From contig WSBC01000016.1 in the NCBI GenBank assembly GCA_009758405.1, positions 248,001-312,000 of the forward strand: a stretch of 64,000 nucleotides of DNA, written 5' to 3'. A program made the translations under genes and the position numbers. Positions within the stretch are counted from its first letter, which is position 1. Each line of letters begins with the position of its first letter. The notes below the pieces were generated by a model. The model worked only from the letters and a program-made list of their open reading frames with translations. It ran no database searches and was not told where the DNA came from. Of this stretch, positions 60,730 to 64,000 are shown in pieces. Source of the DNA: Methanobacteriota archaeon (GTDB lineage: Archaea > Thermoplasmatota > Thermoplasmata > Thermoplasmatales > ARK-15).

Positions 60730-62157
60730 CCTCAGTATATCTAGATCTGCAATGTAAAGATCTCTTATATTATTAAGTCCATAGTAGAGCATTGCTAATC
60801 TTTCGAGTCCTAAACCCCATGCAAGTACCTTGTCTTTTATTCCTAATGGTATTGTTACCTCTGGTCTGAAAACTCCAGCACCACCAAGCTCTAGCCATTT
60901 CCCATCAGTGAACACATGCACTTCAACGCTTGGTTCAGTGTAGGGAAAGTAAGATGGTTTAAATTTAATTTCCTTAAAGCCAAGGGAACTGTAAAATCTA
61001 TGAAGAGTACCTAAAAGCATAGAAAAATTGCTACTTGGCTCAACCATTACCCCTTCTATTTGGTGGAATTCAGGTAAATGTGTTGGATCCATATTTTCTC
61101 TTCTAAATACCCTTCCCACCATAAAAACTCTTATTATTTCTTCATTTCTATGATCATATAAATATTTTATAGAATTAACAGTTGTATGTGTTCTCAATAT
61201 ATTTTTTCTTGCCATTTCCCTATTCCATTCATATCTCCAGCCCCTAGAAATACCACCACCAGATTTATGAATATTTTCCACTGTTTTCGCATAATCTGGT
61301 AGATTACTCTCTGAATCCATATAAAAGGTATCCTGCATATCTCTTGCAGGGTGATCCTGTGGTATGTAAAGTGCATCCATGTTCCAGAATGCTGGAACTA
61401 TATAATCTCCATCAATCTCCTTAAAGCCCATGCTTAGGAATATTCTCCTTACCCTAGAAATGAACTCACTAAGAGGATGTTCCCTCCCCATATCGGGCAA
61501 TGGAGCAAACATCCTTATGTCATATCTTTTGAGATCCTTCTCTCTCCAGGAACCTGTCTGAATATCCTGTGGAGTTAATTGAGTTATTTCATCCCTTATT
61601 TCTAGATCTTTATCCTCTATTGAATTTCCTACGTTCGTCAATGATATTATTCTTTCTACAATATCCCTTTTTTCAATTAATCCCCTTTTTAATAATCTTT
61701 TTAATGTTTCCTGATCAGCATTTAAATAATTTTTCAGAGAATTGGTGTTTGTCTCTACAGCATATCTAGCCTTTTCAGGATCCTGAAGGATTATATTACC
61801 ATTAATAATCTCTATACCATTACCCTTTAGATACGCTATACCAAGAGAAACAACATCCTTACCAATTTCATTTTTTAATTTTTCAATGTTTTCTTTGCCT
61901 GATTTCAAAAGTGACTCCAAAAGCCTTTTTTCAGGTAATCCCTGATTTAAACTTTTTTCACCCTCAGGGCTTAGCTTATATTCTGTTCTTAATCTTTCTT
62001 CTATTTTGACTGCCCCCTTCATTTTTAGCCATGAAGCAGCATTCATTATCTCTACAATAGACATACCAAGTTTTTTTATTAATATATCAATTGAAGCACT
62101 TCCCCCCAGTTCTTTTAGAGTCTTTATTAACAATTTTTCATTCCTGCTCAGTTCCAT
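60712..62157 (-). CDS. pheS: Phenylalanyl-tRNA synthetase alpha subunit
   Basis: Catalytic subunit of PheRS (481 residues). The archaeal N-terminal winged-helix extension (ELSRNEKLLIKTLKELGG) is followed by the class II core: HPLSEFISRVRRIFLSMGF, ALYIPQDHPARDMQDTFY, motif 2 VFRRENMDPTHLPEFHQIEGV and motif 3 WGLGLERLAMLYYG. The beta subunit gene is not in the window, so pheS and pheT are apart. Confidence 0.96.
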   Translation of the reverse strand: MELSRNEKLLIKTLKELGGSASIDILIKKLGMSIVEIMNAASWLKMKGAVKIEERLRTEYKLSPEGEKSLNQGLPEKRLLESLLKSGKENIEKLKNEIGKDVVSLGIAYLKGNGIEIINGNIILQDPEKARYAVETNTNSLKNYLNADQETLKRLLKRGLIEKRDIVERIISLTNVGNSIEDKDLEIRDEITQLTPQDIQTGSWREKDLKRYDIRMFAPLPDMGREHPLSEFISRVRRIFLSMGFKEIDGDYIVPAFWNMDALYIPQDHPARDMQDTFYMDSESNLPDYAKTVENIHKSGGGISRGWRYEWNREMARKNILRTHTTVNSIKYLYDHRNEEIIRVFMVGRVFRRENMDPTHLPEFHQIEGVMVEPSSNFSMLLGTLHRFYSSLGFKEIKFKPSYFPYTEPSVEVHVFTDGKWLELGGAGVFRPEVTIPLGIKDKVLAWGLGLERLAMLYYGLNNIRDLYIADLDILRSLPLL

Positions 62158-62251
62158 AACAAAAAAAATGCAACATATTATTTTATTTTTATCTTTCCAG
62201 GCATAAAAACCAAAAGGATTAATATCAGCTTATTTTTTCTATTAAAATAAC

Positions 62252-63304
62252 ATGAGTTTCAACAAGGTAAAGAAAATGGAACTCCCAAGGATAATATTGG
62301 CAGGTCATGGCGTAATAGAGAAAATTGGGGAGGTATTAAATTCAATAGGGCATATTGGGAAGATACTTATTGTAACAGGTCCAAAAACCTATGAAGTGGC
62401 AGGAAAAAATGTTGAATCCATTATCTCAAAGAATTATGATGTGGAAACTTTTATAACTGGAGATGCAACCATAGAGAATGTTAATAAGGTCAAAGATAAA
62501 ACGAAGGAGGAAAAGATAAAACTTCTAATGGGGATCGGTGGAGGTACCAAGATAGATATAGCAAAAAAGGCTGCATATGATCTTTCTATCCCTTTCATAT
62601 CAATTCCCACATCAGCATCACATGACGGTGTGGCAAGCCCAAGGGCAACAATAAAAGATTCAGGAGGGACAGTTTCATCAGAGGCCTCTGTTCCAATTTC
62701 AATAATAGCAGATACTGCCATTATTGTAAAGGCACCATATAGATATCTGATTGCAGGAGCAGCAGATATAATTGCAAATTATACGGCAATAAGGGATTGG
62801 GAGCTTGCCTATAAATTAAAAGGTGAAGATTTTTCAAGCTCTGCATATGCAATATCAAAATATACAGCGGAAGAAATGTTAAATTATGCACCTCAATTAA
62901 AACCGAATGATGAGGAATCTGTTTGGGTAGTGGTGAAGGCCATAATATCTTCAGGTATGGCTATGAGCCTTGCAGGATCATCTAGACCTGCAAGTGGAAG
63001 TGAGCATCTATTTACTCATGCAGTTGAGATGATAGCACCTGGCAGGGCATTACATGGGGAAATTGCAGGTGTAGGAACAATAATTATGAGTTTTCTTCAG
63101 GGGCAGGATTGGAAAAGAGTAAGAGAGGCGCTTAGGGTAATGGGGGCACCAACTAAGGCAAAAGAAATAGGTCTTACCCCTGATGAGGCAATTAGGGCTC
63201 TTACAATAGCACATACGGTGAGAAATAGATATACAATTCTTGGGGAAAGTGGTATATCCGCCGAGGCTGCAGAAAAGGCATTAAGGGCCACAGAGGTGAT
63301 TTGA
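62252..63304 (+). CDS. egsA: sn-Glycerol-1-phosphate dehydrogenase
   Basis: Makes the archaeal lipid backbone sn-glycerol-1-phosphate from DHAP with NAD(P)H (350 residues). Dehydroquinate-synthase-like fold: GIGGGTKIDIAKKAA, PTSASHDGVASPRA, metal His in SGSEHLFTHAVE and LHGEIAGVGTI. Strong proof of an archaeal genome. The alternative start is MELPRIILAG at 62276. UPF0179 follows directly. Confidence 0.96.
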   Translation: MSFNKVKKMELPRIILAGHGVIEKIGEVLNSIGHIGKILIVTGPKTYEVAGKNVESIISKNYDVETFITGDATIENVNKVKDKTKEEKIKLLMGIGGGTKIDIAKKAAYDLSIPFISIPTSASHDGVASPRATIKDSGGTVSSEASVPISIIADTAIIVKAPYRYLIAGAADIIANYTAIRDWELAYKLKGEDFSSSAYAISKYTAEEMLNYAPQLKPNDEESVWVVVKAIISSGMAMSLAGSSRPASGSEHLFTHAVEMIAPGRALHGEIAGVGTIIMSFLQGQDWKRVREALRVMGAPTKAKEIGLTPDEAIRALTIAHTVRNRYTILGESGISAEAAEKALRATEVI

Positions 63305-63736
63305 TTGGTTTCAATAGCACTTGTAGGAAAAAGAATGGCAAAAAAAGATTTTGTTTTTCAATACCTAGGAAGTATTCAGGATTGCAGGGACTGCCCCCTA
63401 AGAAATATATGCTTTCTCCTTTCTCCAGGAAAATATTACAGAATTATAAATGTAAGGGAAAAGGAGCATCAATGTAAAATACACGATTTAAATAAGGTAG
63501 TGACTGTTGAGGTAGAGGAAATTCCAGTACCAATTGCAATAGATAAAAAAATGGCAATTGAGGGATCCACAACAGCAATTTTAAACAAGGATTGTGATAA
63601 TATTTACTGTCCTAACTTCGATTTATGTAACCTTCCTTGGGTTAAGGAAAATATGAAGGTAAAGATAGAAAATGTTGGCGAAAATTTAAAATGTCCTAAA
63701 GGAAAGGATTTAGTTAAGGTATATGTGAGGTGGTAA
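63305..63736 (+). CDS. UPF0179 family protein
   Basis: An archaea-specific protein (143 residues) of unknown function. Cys clusters [12 protein letters not shown] at about residue 54 and [15 protein letters not shown] suggest a metal or Fe-S site. The start is a TTG ([13 protein letters not shown]) right at the end of egsA. Its end overlaps the next GTPase start by 7 nt, so egsA-UPF0179-GTPase looks like one operon. Confidence 0.88.
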   Translation: MVSIALVGKRMAKKDFVFQYLGSIQDCRDCPLRNICFLLSPGKYYRIINVREKEHQCKIHDLNKVVTVEVEEIPVPIAIDKKMAIEGSTTAILNKDCDNIYCPNFDLCNLPWVKENMKVKIENVGENLKCPKGKDLVKVYVRW

Positions 63737-64000
63737 AAATACTTGTTGGAATAGTGGGCAAACCAAATGTAGGGAAATCAACCTTTTTTTCCGCTATTAC
63801 ACAGCATATTGTGGAAATAGCAAACTATCCATTTACGACTATAAAACCTCATCTTGGAACTGCCTTTGTAAGAAAGCCCTGTCCTCACACAATTTTAGGA
63901 AAGGCGTGCAATCCTAGAAATTCACTTTGTATGGATGGAATAAGGATGATACCTGTTAATGTAATGGATGTGGCAGGCCTTGTTCCTGATGCGCATAAGG
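63730..64000 (+). CDS. OBG/YchF-type GTPase (3' partial)
   Basis: N-terminal 90 residues of a TRAFAC GTPase, absent from the ORF track because it runs off the window. GTG start, then [20 protein letters not shown] (G1), [12 protein letters not shown] (G2 region) and [13 protein letters not shown] (G3, D-x-A-G). An insert with KPCPH and CNPRNSLC Cys residues follows G2. This resembles archaeal YchF/Obg-like GTPases (COG0012). The G4 motif and C-terminal domain lie beyond the end. Confidence 0.85.
   Translation, partial: MVKILVGIVGKPNVGKSTFFSAITQHIVEIANYPFTTIKPHLGTAFVRKPCPHTILGKACNPRNSLCMDGIRMIPVNVMDVAGLVPDAHK

Noticed and set aside
1-64000. CRISPR array, prophage or toxin-antitoxin module
   Set aside because: No regularly spaced direct repeats, no integrase, capsid or terminase genes and no recognisable toxin-antitoxin pair were seen.

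Overview
The window is a gene-dense, AT-rich archaeal chromosome segment. The evidence is direct: replication factor C large and small subunits, exosome Rrp4/Rrp41/Rrp42, SDO1, proteasome alpha, RNA polymerase subunits N and P, aIF2-gamma, eS6, eL18, eL43, AglB-type oligosaccharyltransferase, glycerol-1-phosphate dehydrogenase, archaeosine genes and UPF0179. The proteasome alpha sequence, the beta-oxidation cluster, the UbiA/UbiD pair and the low GC suggest a Thermoplasmata-like euryarchaeon, probably heterotrophic. That placement is inference. Many genes appear leaderless, with an A/T-rich TATA box about 25-30 nt before the ATG. Others have GGTGA/GGAGG ribosome binding sites.

Layout. 1-1.7 kb: end of RFC large subunit and a hotdog thioesterase. 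1.7-7.4 kb (minus): a fatty-acid oxidation operon (SCP2, HAD/crotonase fusion, thiolase, two acyl-CoA dehydrogenases), facing a second thioesterase and an MFS transporter. 9.3-14.6 kb: radical SAM protein, saccharopine-dehydrogenase-like protein, UbiD-UbiA quinone pair and an FKBP isomerase. 14.6-17.6 kb: a large surface glycoprotein. 17.7-20.2 kb: RFC small subunit, tRNA-Asn, TsaC and methionine aminopeptidase, ending in an IS200/IS605-type tnpB remnant. 21-23.6 kb: LigB-like protein, roadblock protein, EndoIII/MagIII-like glycosylase and RuvC-like protein. 23.6-30.6 kb: envelope protein and a 2077-residue AglB. 30.6-34.7 kb: the archaeal exosome/proteasome superoperon. 34.7-42 kb: Trm1, THEP1, MptD, GltD-like flavoprotein, MoaD, AMP phosphorylase, and a GNAT plus ACD-alpha pair. 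42.3-43.8 kb: eL18-uL13-uS9-RpoN-tRNA-Pro. 44-51.7 kb: small ORF, AspRS, NadM, ArsA-like ATPase, DNase IV-like protein, hexuloisomerase, QueE, AMMECR1, PyrC, tRNA-Gly. 51.7-64 kb: membrane protein, wHTH protein, aIF2-gamma/eS6, pilin, DUF47/PiT, PolB, QueD-QueC-zinc finger, PheRS alpha, G1PDH, UPF0179 and the start of an OBG-type GTPase.

No CRISPR array, prophage or obvious defence island was seen. The most distinctive structure is a dispersed, diverged intergenic repeat, present as four copies in the same orientation. Each ends in a TATA-like box just upstream of a different gene. Two copies are linked to right-end sequences of a decayed IS200/IS605-like element. Other points of interest are the giant AglB with a chain of beta-sandwich repeats, an acyl-CoA dehydrogenase pair in which one member lacks the catalytic Glu, a tRNA-Asn directly abutting tsaC, a split Pat-like acyltransferase pair, and two small genes missed by the ORF track.
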